A DNA stretch of 64,000 nucleotides, taken from Hyphomicrobiales bacterium (GTDB lineage Bacteria > Pseudomonadota > Alphaproteobacteria > Rhizobiales > Rhizobiaceae). The stretch covers positions 1 through 64,000 of the forward strand of contig UCJD01000008.1 in assembly GCA_900472605.1 (NCBI GenBank), read 5' to 3'. A program made the position numbers and the translations under genes. Of the stretch, positions 42,736-51,780 are shown one piece after another (the stretch's first letter is position 1; each line of letters starts with the position of its first letter). Below the pieces are notes generated by a model. It did no database searches. It was not told the DNA's origin and was given only the letters and a program-made list of their open reading frames with translations.

Positions 42736-43916
42736 TGAACTTCCCAGTCAAAATCACGGAAGACAGTTTCGCAGCAAGGGCCGCCCGTGTCGTCGCCATC
42801 GCGGCGAAGTTCGCGGACGCCGTCGATTTTGAAGGCCGGTTTCCTGAGGAAGCCGTGGATGCGATGAAGGCCGAGCGCCTGCTCAGCATCCAGATCCCGC
42901 GCAGCCTTGGTGGCGAGAGCGCCACCACGACTGAGATCGCCGAGCTCTGCTCGATGCTTGGTCAGGCCTGCGCCGCCAGCGCCATGGTTTTCGCCATGCA
43001 CCACATCAAGCTGTCGAGCCTCGTCGAGCACGGCGCGGATAGCGCTTGGCATGCCGATTTCATGCGCCGCATCGCGGCAGACCAGCTGTTGATCGGCTCG
43101 GCGACGACCGAAGGCGGTATCGGCGGCAACCTGCGCAACAGCATCTGCGCCGTTCATGTCGAGGGCGGCATCTGCCGGCTCGAGAAGGATGCGACCGTCA
43201 TTTCCTACGGCGCACATGCCGATGCCATTCTGATCACCTCGCGCGCCCATGCGGATGCGGCTCCGTCGGATCAGGTGCTGACGGCGTTTCTCAAGGATCA
43301 GTACACGCTCGAACGGACGCATGTGTGGAACACGCTCGGCATGCGCGGCACGTGTTCCGACGGTTTCCTGTTCAAGGGTGAAGCGCCGGCCGAGCAGATC
43401 CTGCCGAAGCCTTTCGCCGAGATCGCCGCGCAGTCGATGCTCGCATCGTCGCACCTTCTGTGGAGCGGCGTCTGGTATGGTATCGCCATCGACGCTTTCT
43501 CGCGGGCCCAGGCCTTCGTTCGTGCCGCGGCCCGCAAGTCTCCGGGTGCGCCCCCGCCTGGTGCCTTGCGTCTTGCGGAGGTTTCCAACCTGCTGCAAAT
43601 GGTGAAGTCCAACGTCGTTGCTGGCCTCAAGGCCTACGAGGACGCCAAGGCCGATCCCGACAAGCTCTCCTCCATGGCCTTTGCCGTGGCGATGAACAAC
43701 GTTAAGATCGCGTCGTCGGAAACGATCCTCGAGATCGTCAACCACACGATGCTGATCTGCGGCATCATGGGCTACAAGAACGGCACGCCGTTCAGCCTCG
43801 GCCGGCATCTGCGCGACGCGCATTCCGCACAATTGATGATTTCCAACGACCGCATCCTTGGCAACACGTCGAGCATGCTCCTTGTCCACAAGCAGGACAC
43901 TAGCCTACTGGGGTGA
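42735..43916 (+). CDS. Acyl-CoA dehydrogenase family flavoprotein acting in the carrier-protein operon
   Basis: 393-aa ACAD-fold FAD enzyme. [15 protein letters not shown] and [17 protein letters not shown] are the substrate/FAD loops, and the C-terminal helices ([19 protein letters not shown]) keep the fold but lack the usual GT-E catalytic Glu block of fatty-acid ACADs. In pyrrole-type NRPS systems, ACAD homologues oxidise an aminoacyl group while it is bound to a carrier protein; the gene's position between carrier and ligase suggests the same here. That role is inference. Confidence 0.85.
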   Translation: MNFPVKITEDSFAARAARVVAIAAKFADAVDFEGRFPEEAVDAMKAERLLSIQIPRSLGGESATTTEIAELCSMLGQACAASAMVFAMHHIKLSSLVEHGADSAWHADFMRRIAADQLLIGSATTEGGIGGNLRNSICAVHVEGGICRLEKDATVISYGAHADAILITSRAHADAAPSDQVLTAFLKDQYTLERTHVWNTLGMRGTCSDGFLFKGEAPAEQILPKPFAEIAAQSMLASSHLLWSGVWYGIAIDAFSRAQAFVRAAARKSPGAPPPGALRLAEVSNLLQMVKSNVVAGLKAYEDAKADPDKLSSMAFAVAMNNVKIASSETILEIVNHTMLICGIMGYKNGTPFSLGRHLRDAHSAQLMISNDRILGNTSSMLLVHKQDTSLLG

Positions 43917-43921
43917 CTCAC

Positions 43922-44830
43922 ATGGATATGCAGACCTCCTTCCTGGACCGGCTTTTCGAGTCCGGCCTTCTGATCGACATGGGTGTTGACGGTCTTTACG
44001 GCCGCAGCGGCCAGTTCGAGGACGTGATTGCCGCCTTCGAGCGCCTGATCGACCGCTTCGGCGGCGCCGACGGGGCGGAAGCAATGCGCTTTCCGCCGGG
44101 CATGAACCGCGAAATCTTCGAGAAGAGCGGCTACATGAAGAGCTTCCCGCAGCTGGCCGGTACCGTGCACAGTTTCTGCGGCAACGAGCTCGATCACATG
44201 AACCTGCTGCAGTGCATGGAAGTCGGCGACGACTGGACCAAGGGCCAGGAAGCGACCGAGATCGTGCTGACGCCAGCCGCCTGCTATCCGCTCTATCCGA
44301 CGGTCGCCCGCCGCGGCAACCTGCCTAGGGATGGTGCGCTGTTCGACCTGCAGTCCTATTGCTTCCGCCATGAGCCCTCGCGCGATCCTGCCCGCCAGCA
44401 GCTGTTCCGCATGCGCGAATATGTCTGCATGGGCACCGAACTGCACGTCACCGATTTCCGCCAGAAGTGGATGGATCGCGGTCTCGAGATGATGAAGCTC
44501 GTCGGTCTCGACGTCACCATCGACGTCGCCAACGACCCGTTCTTCGGCCGCGCCGGCAAGATGATGGTCAACAACCAGCGCGACCAGAACCTGAAATTCG
44601 AGCTCCTGATCCCGATCACCTCGACGGCCAATCCGACGGCCTGCATGAGCTTCAACTTCCATCAGGATTCCTTCGGTCAGAAGTGGGGCCTGAACCTTGA
44701 AGACGGCAGTGTCGCGTTTACCGCCTGCGTCGGCTTCGGGCTGGAACGCATCGCGCTGGCGCTGTTCCATCACCACGGCCTCGACGTCAAGCTGTGGCCC
44801 GCCGCCGTGCGCCAGGCGCTCTGGGGCTAA
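43922..44830 (+). CDS. Amino acid--[carrier protein] ligase, SerRS-like
   Basis: 302-aa class II synthetase core related to atypical archaeal seryl-tRNA synthetases, without a tRNA-binding arm. Family members (Bll0957 of Bradyrhizobium, Atu2573 of Agrobacterium) adenylate glycine or alanine and load it onto a carrier protein. Zinc ligands C121 (PAACYPLYP), E166 (LFRMREYV) and C269 (FTACVGFG) have the same spacing as the ligands I recall for Bll0957. Motif 2 is [20 protein letters not shown] and motif 3 [12 protein letters not shown]. An in-frame GTG at 43913 overlaps the ACAD stop; I prefer ATG 43922, which follows GGGGTGA. Confidence 0.93.
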   Translation: MDMQTSFLDRLFESGLLIDMGVDGLYGRSGQFEDVIAAFERLIDRFGGADGAEAMRFPPGMNREIFEKSGYMKSFPQLAGTVHSFCGNELDHMNLLQCMEVGDDWTKGQEATEIVLTPAACYPLYPTVARRGNLPRDGALFDLQSYCFRHEPSRDPARQQLFRMREYVCMGTELHVTDFRQKWMDRGLEMMKLVGLDVTIDVANDPFFGRAGKMMVNNQRDQNLKFELLIPITSTANPTACMSFNFHQDSFGQKWGLNLEDGSVAFTACVGFGLERIALALFHHHGLDVKLWPAAVRQALWG

Positions 44831-44838
44831 GGGGAGCG

Positions 44839-45801
44839 ATGGCATCCGTCTTCCCGGGGATCAGCCCGGACAGCTATTCCCCGCATGCGCTGCATTCCAT
44901 GGAGCGCATGTGGCCGGAGACCAATTGCTATATCGATTTGTGGATCGAGGTACTTTCCACCCTCGGACTCGCGCCGGAGGCCATGCTCGGCTTCACGCTC
45001 GGCCAGGATTTCGAGGGCGACCAGTTCACCTTCTTCAAGGTGCCGCTCGAGGATCTGGAAGCGCTCTACGGCATCCGCGTCACCGAGTTGGCGATCTTCG
45101 ACAAGGTCGAGCGTCACATCCAGACGCAGATTTCGCGCGGCCGTCTCTGCCTGATCGAGATGGATTCGTTCTACATGCCCGACACGCAGGGCACGGCCTA
45201 CCGGCAGGAGCACGGCAAGACGACCGTTGCGATCAACAAGCTGGATATGGCCCACAAGCGCGTCGACTATTTCCACAATGGCGGCTTCTTCAGCCTTGAG
45301 GGCGAGGATTTCGACGGGCTGTTCCAGCTGCATCTCACCGACGACGATCCGCTGTTCCTGCCCTATACCGAATTCGCGAAATTTCCCGAAACGCCCGTCG
45401 ATGCGACGCGGACGCGGGCCGTGTCGCGTGCGTTGCTGAGCGCACATTTCGCCCGCCGGCCGCGCGAAAACCCGATCCGCGTCTTCGCTGGCGTGTTTCC
45501 CGAGCAGGTCGAGGCGGTGGCCGAGCGGCCTTTCGGCTTCTTCCACAAATACGCCTTCAACACGCTGCGCCAGTTCGGCGCCAATTTCGAGCTGCTGGCC
45601 GATTATCTGGTCTGGCATTCGGCCGCCGAATTCGGCGCTGCCGCCGAGCATGCCCGGCGCCTGTCGGAAGCCGCCAAGTCGGTGCAGTTCCAGCTGGCGC
45701 GCGCCGTCGCCCGCAAGAAGTTCGAGCCGCTAGCGACCGCGCTTGATCCGGCTGCCGATGCATGGGATGCCGTAATGGCTTCGCTCACAAAGCATCTTTG
45801 A
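44839..45801 (+). CDS. DUF1839 family protein, unknown function
   Basis: 320-aa cytosolic protein of DUF1839, a family seen next to amino-acid:carrier-protein ligases. ETNCYIDLWIEVLSTLG and LGQDFEGDQFTFFKVPLEDLEALYGI are strongly patterned; RLCLIEMDSFYMPDTQGTAYRQEHGKTTVAINKLD resembles the peptidase-like core found in BtrH N-terminal/C39-like acyl-transfer proteins, which may take an aminoacyl group off the carrier. That resemblance is weak. Starts nine bases after the ligase with AAGGGGAG at the ATG. Confidence 0.85.
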   Translation: MASVFPGISPDSYSPHALHSMERMWPETNCYIDLWIEVLSTLGLAPEAMLGFTLGQDFEGDQFTFFKVPLEDLEALYGIRVTELAIFDKVERHIQTQISRGRLCLIEMDSFYMPDTQGTAYRQEHGKTTVAINKLDMAHKRVDYFHNGGFFSLEGEDFDGLFQLHLTDDDPLFLPYTEFAKFPETPVDATRTRAVSRALLSAHFARRPRENPIRVFAGVFPEQVEAVAERPFGFFHKYAFNTLRQFGANFELLADYLVWHSAAEFGAAAEHARRLSEAAKSVQFQLARAVARKKFEPLATALDPAADAWDAVMASLTKHL

Positions 45802-45817
45802 AGCCGGAGGCCTGATC

Positions 45818-48292
45818 ATGCGTGGGAGATTGGCGAGCATCGCGGCGGAGGAAGTCGCGCTCAGCGAGGGGTGGAACCTGGTTCTGACCGAACCCGGCGC
45901 CTGCGCCAATCCGCACGACCTGCCGCTTTCGGCCCAGTTCATCCCCGCCGAGGTGCCCGGCACGGTCGCGGGCGCGCTTGAGAGGGCGGGCCTGTTCGAT
46001 CGCGAAAACCCCGTGCCGCTCGACAACAGGGACGCCTGGTATGTCTGCCGCCTGTTCGACGCGGCGCCGGGCGACGTCATTCTTCGCTTCGAGGGGCTGG
46101 CGACGCTTTGCCATGTGTTCCTGAACGGCCAGGAGATCCTCTCGTCCGAAAGCATGTTCACCCTGCACGAGGTGCCCGTGACGCTCTCCGGTGGCGACGA
46201 GCTGGCGCTGTGTTTTCGCGCGCTGGCGCCCCGGATCGCCGAAAGCGGCCCGCGCGCCCGCTGGCGGCCGCAGATGATCACGCCGCAGGGACTGAAGAAC
46301 GTCCGCACCACCCTGCTTGGCCGCATGCCCGGCTGGTGCCCGGAAATCCACGCCGCCGGCCCGTGGCGACCGGTCATGCTGGTGCGCCGCGATGTCGTTT
46401 CGCTGGATGACGTCAGCGTGCGGGCGGTGCTGGAGCCGGATGGTTCCGGCAAGCTCAGCGTGTCGCTGCGCACCGACGCCGAGGCGCCCGAACTGTCGTT
46501 ACGCTGCGGCGGCATCGATCAGGCGTTCGAAAAGGTCGGCGAGCGGCACTACTCGGCCATTCTGAGACTGAAGGATGTGGAGCCCTGGTGGCCCCACACG
46601 CACGGAACGCCGCGTCTCTACGATTACGCCGTTGTCATCGATGGTGCCCAACACCCGCTTGGCAAGGCCGGGTTCAGGAGCGTCGTGGCCGATCGCGGCA
46701 CGGATGGCAGCGACTTTGCGCTTCTGATCAACGGCGAGCGGGTGTTTTGCCGAGGCGCGGTCTGGACAACGGCCGACATCGTGCGCCTTCCAGGTGCACG
46801 GGTGGATTACGAGCCGTTCCTGCGGCTGGCCGCCGAGGCCGGCATGAACATGATCCGCATTGGCGGCACCATGGCCTATGAGACGCCCGATTTCTTCCAG
46901 CTTTGCGACGAGCTCGGGCTGATGGTGTGGCAAGACTTCATGTTCGCCAATTTCGACTATCCGAAGAACGACAAGGCGTTTACCGCGCATGTCCACGCCG
47001 AGGTCGAGGAGTTCCTGCACGGCGTGCAGGGTCCGCCATCTCTTACGGTGCTATGTGGCGGCAGCGAGACCTATCAGCAGGCGGCGATGCTCGGCCTGCC
47101 GCCGGAATTCTGGTCCGGCCCGATCACCGACGAGATCATTCCGGCAATCGCGGCACGGCTCTGCCCCGAAATCCCCTATGTCGTCAATTCGCCGTCCGGC
47201 GGTGCCATGCCGTTTTCGCCGAATGCCGGCGTGACGCATTATTACGGTGTCGGCGCCTATATGCGGCCGCTTGACGATGCGCGCCGTGCCAATGTGCGCT
47301 TCGCGGCCGAGAGTCTCGCCTTCGCCAACGTGCCGCAGCAGAAGACGCTGCAACGGCATCTCGATGTGCCACCGGTGCACAGCCCGCTATGGAAATCGCG
47401 CGTGCCGCGCGATCGCGGCGCCTCCTGGGATTTCGAGGATGTGCGCGATTTCTATCTCGGCGAACTCTACGACGTCGATCCGGCGCGCCTGCGCCGTGAG
47501 AACCGCGAGCTCTATCTCGATCTGTCGCGCGCCGTCACCGGCGAGGTGGCGGAGGAGACCTTTGCGGAATGGCGGCGCAAAGGGTCGACTTGCCACGGCG
47601 CGCTGGTCTGGACGCTGCAGGACTTGTTGCCCGGCGCCGGCTGGGGTGTAATCGATTCAACCGGTGCGCCGAAGCCGATCTGGTACGCGTTGCGCCGGGC
47701 CTTCCGGCCGGTACAGGTCTTGGTGACCGACGAGGGGACCAATGGGCTCGACGTGCATGTGATCAACGAGACCGAGCACAGCCTGCAGCTTGATCTCGAG
47801 GTTATCTGCTTCAGAAACGGCCGGCAGAATGTAGCGAGCGGCGGACGCATCCTCACGCTTGCGCCACGCAGCACGGAGACGTTCGCGGCCACCGACCTGT
47901 TCGGCGCCTTCTTCGACACGACCTACGCGTTCCGCTTCGGCCCGCCGGCGCATGACGTCACGGTGGCGCGGCTCAGGCTTCCTGATGGCGGGGCCGTGGT
48001 GGCCGATGCCTTCCATTTCCCGCAGGGGCGTTCGAAAGCCGTGCACGATGCCGAGATCCAGGTCTCGCTGGTTGCGGATGGCGGTGCGTGGTTCGCGGAT
48101 CTCGCGACCGACAGGCTGGCGCAATCGGTGCATTTCAGCGTGGATGGTTACCGGCCCGACGATGACTGGTTCCATCTCGCACCGGGCGCTGCCAAACGCG
48201 TTCTCCTGCGCCCGCTTTCAGGGCGAGGGGCCGATGATCGCCCCACCGGCGAGGTGCTGACCCCAGGTGGCGCGCGCGCGTTCTCGTTCTAG
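45818..48292 (+). CDS. Glycoside hydrolase family 2 protein (beta-mannosidase-like)
   Basis: 824 aa without a signal peptide. N-terminal jelly-roll (PAEVPGTVAGALERAGLF, WYVCRLFDAAPGDVILRFEGLATLCHVFLNGQEI), immunoglobulin-like domain, and a TIM barrel with RIGGTMAYETPDFFQLCDELGLMVWQDFMFANFDYP. Likely acid/base is E417 (CGGSETYQQ, where mannosidases have CGNNE) and nucleophile E498 (RFAAESLAFAN). Altered surroundings make the substrate uncertain. GGAGG lies seven bases before the ATG; cytosolic location suggests trimming or remodelling of a glycan precursor. Confidence 0.88.
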   Translation: MRGRLASIAAEEVALSEGWNLVLTEPGACANPHDLPLSAQFIPAEVPGTVAGALERAGLFDRENPVPLDNRDAWYVCRLFDAAPGDVILRFEGLATLCHVFLNGQEILSSESMFTLHEVPVTLSGGDELALCFRALAPRIAESGPRARWRPQMITPQGLKNVRTTLLGRMPGWCPEIHAAGPWRPVMLVRRDVVSLDDVSVRAVLEPDGSGKLSVSLRTDAEAPELSLRCGGIDQAFEKVGERHYSAILRLKDVEPWWPHTHGTPRLYDYAVVIDGAQHPLGKAGFRSVVADRGTDGSDFALLINGERVFCRGAVWTTADIVRLPGARVDYEPFLRLAAEAGMNMIRIGGTMAYETPDFFQLCDELGLMVWQDFMFANFDYPKNDKAFTAHVHAEVEEFLHGVQGPPSLTVLCGGSETYQQAAMLGLPPEFWSGPITDEIIPAIAARLCPEIPYVVNSPSGGAMPFSPNAGVTHYYGVGAYMRPLDDARRANVRFAAESLAFANVPQQKTLQRHLDVPPVHSPLWKSRVPRDRGASWDFEDVRDFYLGELYDVDPARLRRENRELYLDLSRAVTGEVAEETFAEWRRKGSTCHGALVWTLQDLLPGAGWGVIDSTGAPKPIWYALRRAFRPVQVLVTDEGTNGLDVHVINETEHSLQLDLEVICFRNGRQNVASGGRILTLAPRSTETFAATDLFGAFFDTTYAFRFGPPAHDVTVARLRLPDGGAVVADAFHFPQGRSKAVHDAEIQVSLVADGGAWFADLATDRLAQSVHFSVDGYRPDDDWFHLAPGAAKRVLLRPLSGRGADDRPTGEVLTPGGARAFSF

Positions 48293-48382
48293 ATGCGCTC
48301 GTCGCAAAAGATGAGGCGCAATCAATTTCGAAAGACTTTCTTACTAATGTAGGTCCGTGAAATGGCCTAAAGCGGATACGGT

Positions 48383-51300
48383 ATGTCTAAGGGAATTATC
48401 GCGAATTCTGTGATGAACGGCGCGGCGGGAATGCTGCTGCTGGTAACGGGGTTCCTGTCTTCCATCATCACCGCCCGGTTGCTCGGGCCCGAGGCGAACG
48501 GCATCGTCGCCTTCTCGCTCTGGCTCGTCGTCACCGGCGCATCAATCGCCGAGCTCGGCTCCAGTATCACCATGTCGAAGACGCTGCCGCAGCTGCAGGC
48601 GGAAGGTTTCGATGCGCGGCGGCGGCTGGGCTTCGCCTCGCTGCTCGTCACCGTCATGCTGTGCTCGACGCTGTTTCTGCTCGGCCTCTACGCGCTGTTC
48701 TTCCTGACGTCTGAGCAGATGCATTGGGCGAAAACCGCCCCCTCGGTCGCCTACGTCACGGGCGCGCTGTTCTTCGTGCAGGCGATCGGATCCTTCGTCA
48801 AATTCTACCTTATCGGTGAGCGGCGGCTGACCGATTTCTTCAAGCTCGCGATGGGCGTCTGCCTGCTGCAGCTGATCGGCGTTGGCGCCGGCGCCGTGCT
48901 CTATGGGGTCGAGGGAGTGTTGGTCGGCTATCTGCTGGGGCAGATGGTGTTCTTCATCGCCACCATTCCGATCCTGATGACGCCGCGCGACCGCTGCGGG
49001 GTTCCGCTCAAATATCTGGCGGCCTCCTCGATCGTGCTCTCGGCGCAGTTCCTGATCGATTCCATCTTCCTCAACAGGCTGGAGCTCTTGTTCCTGCAGC
49101 AGTTCTGGTCGGTCGAGATGGTGGGCTTTTATGCCGTCGGCCTGTCCGTCGCCAATATCGCGTTGCAGTTGCCGATCCAGATGACGGGCAGCTTGCTCCC
49201 CTATTACTCGGAGCGGCGCCACTCGAGCGACGACCGTACCCTGCCGGTCGAGGTTTTCGCGGCCGTCACCCGCAGCATGGCCTATATCATCCTGCCGATG
49301 AGCTTTGGACTTGCCGCCATATCGAGCGAGTTGGTGCGCGAAGTGTTCGGCCAGGCATTCGCGCGCAGCGGAACCGTCGTGGCGCTTCTGGCGCTTGCCG
49401 CCCCGTCCTACACCTTCATGCAGACGCTCAGCCTGTATCTCCTGTCCATGGACCGCGTTCGCGACCGGTTGAAAGTCAGCCTCGTCGGCGCCGCCGTGAT
49501 GACGCTCGGTTGCCTCGCGGTCGTTCCGTTCTTCGCGGCCGAGGGTGCCGCAATGGTGCGCATCGGCGTGTTCACGATAATGTGTATCATCATGGTGCGG
49601 CAGACCGGTTTCGGCTCTCAGCTCTCCGGTCTTTACGTAAATCTGATCAAGACACTGGCTGCGTCGTTTCTGTGCGCAATTATAGCCCTCGGCGTTTTAC
49701 ACTATATCAACGGTTCTATTGGACTTGTTCTCGCAGTCGTCCTTGGTGGGGCTGGCTATATTGTTGCGCTCAAGCTTTTAAAGGCAATTCCGCGAGAGGA
49801 TGCCGATGTTATGTTTTCTATTGTCGAGAAGATGCCAGGCTCGTTAGGAAAAGCCGCCAACACGGTCGTGGCGTTCATCGCGCCGTCAAGTGCCAAGACA
49901 GCGAATGAAGATCTGCCGATCGAGATCACGGTCGAGACAGGTCTTGCCGAAGGTGCCGGCAACGAGGCCGCGCTGCCCTTTGCCTTCGATGGCACGATCG
50001 GTCTGTTCAAGCCGGAGGACGTCGGGGTTGCGAAGCGCTCCACGGCGGTGCTCTTCGTCAATCCCTGGGGGCTTGAAGAAATGTGCAGCCGACGGTTCTT
50101 CCGTGTCACCGCGGAGCATTTCGCGGCCCTCGGCGCGCCCAGCCTGCGCTTCGATTATCCCGGTGCGGGCGATGCGCTCGATATCGACGATAGCGTTGGC
50201 CTCAAGGTTTGGGAAGATGCGATCCGCGATGCCGCCGAACGGCTGAAGCAGTTGAGCGGCTGCAGCCGTATCATCATCGTCGCCCAGGGGCTGGGTGCAG
50301 CCCTTGCGCAGAGAACCGCGCCGTCGATTGAGGGCGTCGATGCCATTGCCATGCTCGGTCCCGTCGTCAACGGGCGCGCCTATCTGCGCGAGCTTCGCGC
50401 ATGGGCGACGTTCATCAATCATCACCTGGGATTGGGCGAGGATGCCATTCCCGAGGGCAAGCACATGATCGCCGGGCTGCAGATGCCCGATGGGATCGCC
50501 GCCGAGCTGTCGAAGGTGCGGATTGCCGCGCCGGAAGCGCTTGCCGCGCCGCGTTACCTCATTCTGGAGCGACCCGAGCGCGCAGACGACGCGACGCTCG
50601 CCGACAATCTGACGGCGCTTGGCGCGACTGTCGAGCAGCAGGTGTTCAAGGGTTACGACAGGCTCATCTCCGACCCGGTCTTCTCGCGCACCCCGATGGA
50701 CGTCGTCGAGACGCTGACGCAATGGGTGGGCGAGCATACGTCGGTCGATCCGGCCGCTGTGCCTTCGGCCACCGCTGTCGATACGCAGTCACTCGCAGGC
50801 GACGGCTTCGAGGAAGTGCCGGTTCGTTTCGGCGCGTTCAATCATCTGGTCGGCGTCGTCACGCGTCCGGTCGGACGGCCACGCGGCAACAGCGTGGTGT
50901 TCCTGTCGACCGCCTATGACCGCCAGTCCGGCTGGGGTCGTGCGATCACCGACATGGCCCGGGAGCTTGCTCGCCAGGGCGTTGCCTCGATCCGCTTCGA
51001 TTCCGCCAATGTCGGCGACAGCCCTCCACGTCCGGATGCGCCGGATCAGATTCTCTATTCCGCCACCCAGAATGCCGATGCGCAGGCAGCACTCGATCTG
51101 CTGGAGGGCATGGTGCCGGGGCCGCTGATGGTCGCCGGGCGCTGCAGCGGCGGCTATGTCGCCATCCGCTCGGCCGTCGACGATGTCAGGGTCAAAGCGG
51201 CCGTATCTATCAATCCCTTCGTCTATTACTGGGATCCGAACCAGCCGGTCGAGCGCAAGCATGTCGTGTCGGTGCCGCGCAGCTTCGAGGATTACGGACA

Positions 51301-51694
51301 GCGGCTTTCCAGCTTCGCCACGGTCAAGCGCCTGATGAAGGGCGATATCGACGTGCTGGCGGCGACGCGCAACGTCATCATCGCCTTTTCACGCCGCATG
51401 TCGGTGCGCATCGCGCCGCTGCTCGAATACCTGCCGAGCCGCCGTCACACGGCGAGCGAGGTGAAGAAGTCCTTCGTCACCGTCGGCAAGCGCAAGGTGC
51501 CGCTGACGCTGATCTATAGCGAAGGCGATGTCGGGCTGGAGCACATGTATTTCCACTTCGGCCCCGGTGGCCGCAAGTTCGAGCGCCATCCGAACGTCCG
51601 GCTGGTGATGCTGCCCGATGCCGATCACAATCTGACGCCGCCGGAATCGCGCCGGACGGTGTTTGCCGAGATCGCGCGCCTCGCTAAGGCCTGA
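48383..51694 (+). CDS. Flippase-like membrane domain fused to two alpha/beta-hydrolase domains
   Basis: 1103-aa fusion. Residues about 1-470 are a MOP-superfamily polysaccharide flippase (MNGAAGMLLLVTGFLSSIITARLLGPEANGIVAFSLW, twelve or more helices). Residues about 555-770 form an alpha/beta hydrolase like exosortase-system hydrolases (VLFVNPWGLEEMCSRRFF, LRFDYPGAGDA), but the nucleophile elbow is A634-QGLG-638 instead of GxSxG, so it is probably inactive. Residues about 800-1100 form a second one with G-R-C921-S-G, D1049 and H1082: a Cys-Asp-His triad. No break in the frame. I infer flipping of a lipid-linked glycan coupled to acyl/aminoacyl transfer on the cytosolic side. Confidence 0.85.
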   Translation: MSKGIIANSVMNGAAGMLLLVTGFLSSIITARLLGPEANGIVAFSLWLVVTGASIAELGSSITMSKTLPQLQAEGFDARRRLGFASLLVTVMLCSTLFLLGLYALFFLTSEQMHWAKTAPSVAYVTGALFFVQAIGSFVKFYLIGERRLTDFFKLAMGVCLLQLIGVGAGAVLYGVEGVLVGYLLGQMVFFIATIPILMTPRDRCGVPLKYLAASSIVLSAQFLIDSIFLNRLELLFLQQFWSVEMVGFYAVGLSVANIALQLPIQMTGSLLPYYSERRHSSDDRTLPVEVFAAVTRSMAYIILPMSFGLAAISSELVREVFGQAFARSGTVVALLALAAPSYTFMQTLSLYLLSMDRVRDRLKVSLVGAAVMTLGCLAVVPFFAAEGAAMVRIGVFTIMCIIMVRQTGFGSQLSGLYVNLIKTLAASFLCAIIALGVLHYINGSIGLVLAVVLGGAGYIVALKLLKAIPREDADVMFSIVEKMPGSLGKAANTVVAFIAPSSAKTANEDLPIEITVETGLAEGAGNEAALPFAFDGTIGLFKPEDVGVAKRSTAVLFVNPWGLEEMCSRRFFRVTAEHFAALGAPSLRFDYPGAGDALDIDDSVGLKVWEDAIRDAAERLKQLSGCSRIIIVAQGLGAALAQRTAPSIEGVDAIAMLGPVVNGRAYLRELRAWATFINHHLGLGEDAIPEGKHMIAGLQMPDGIAAELSKVRIAAPEALAAPRYLILERPERADDATLADNLTALGATVEQQVFKGYDRLISDPVFSRTPMDVVETLTQWVGEHTSVDPAAVPSATAVDTQSLAGDGFEEVPVRFGAFNHLVGVVTRPVGRPRGNSVVFLSTAYDRQSGWGRAITDMARELARQGVASIRFDSANVGDSPPRPDAPDQILYSATQNADAQAALDLLEGMVPGPLMVAGRCSGGYVAIRSAVDDVRVKAAVSINPFVYYWDPNQPVERKHVVSVPRSFEDYGQRLSSFATVKRLMKGDIDVLAATRNVIIAFSRRMSVRIAPLLEYLPSRRHTASEVKKSFVTVGKRKVPLTLIYSEGDVGLEHMYFHFGPGGRKFERHPNVRLVMLPDADHNLTPPESRRTVFAEIARLAKA

Positions 51695-51758
51695 TCGGGC
51701 AAAGGCGTGCGCCCGCCCGTTGCGGTCGGTCGATTTTTCGGATGATCGAGGGTTAGTG

Positions 51759-51780
51759 CGCCGGCTTTTTCTAGCCGGCG
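51759..51780. terminator. Hairpin between convergent flippase-fusion and glycosyltransferase genes
   Basis: CGCCGGCT / AGCCGGCG with loop TTTTTC, overlapping the glycosyltransferase stop codon. The T-run is in the loop rather than after the stem, so efficiency is unclear. Confidence 0.4.
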
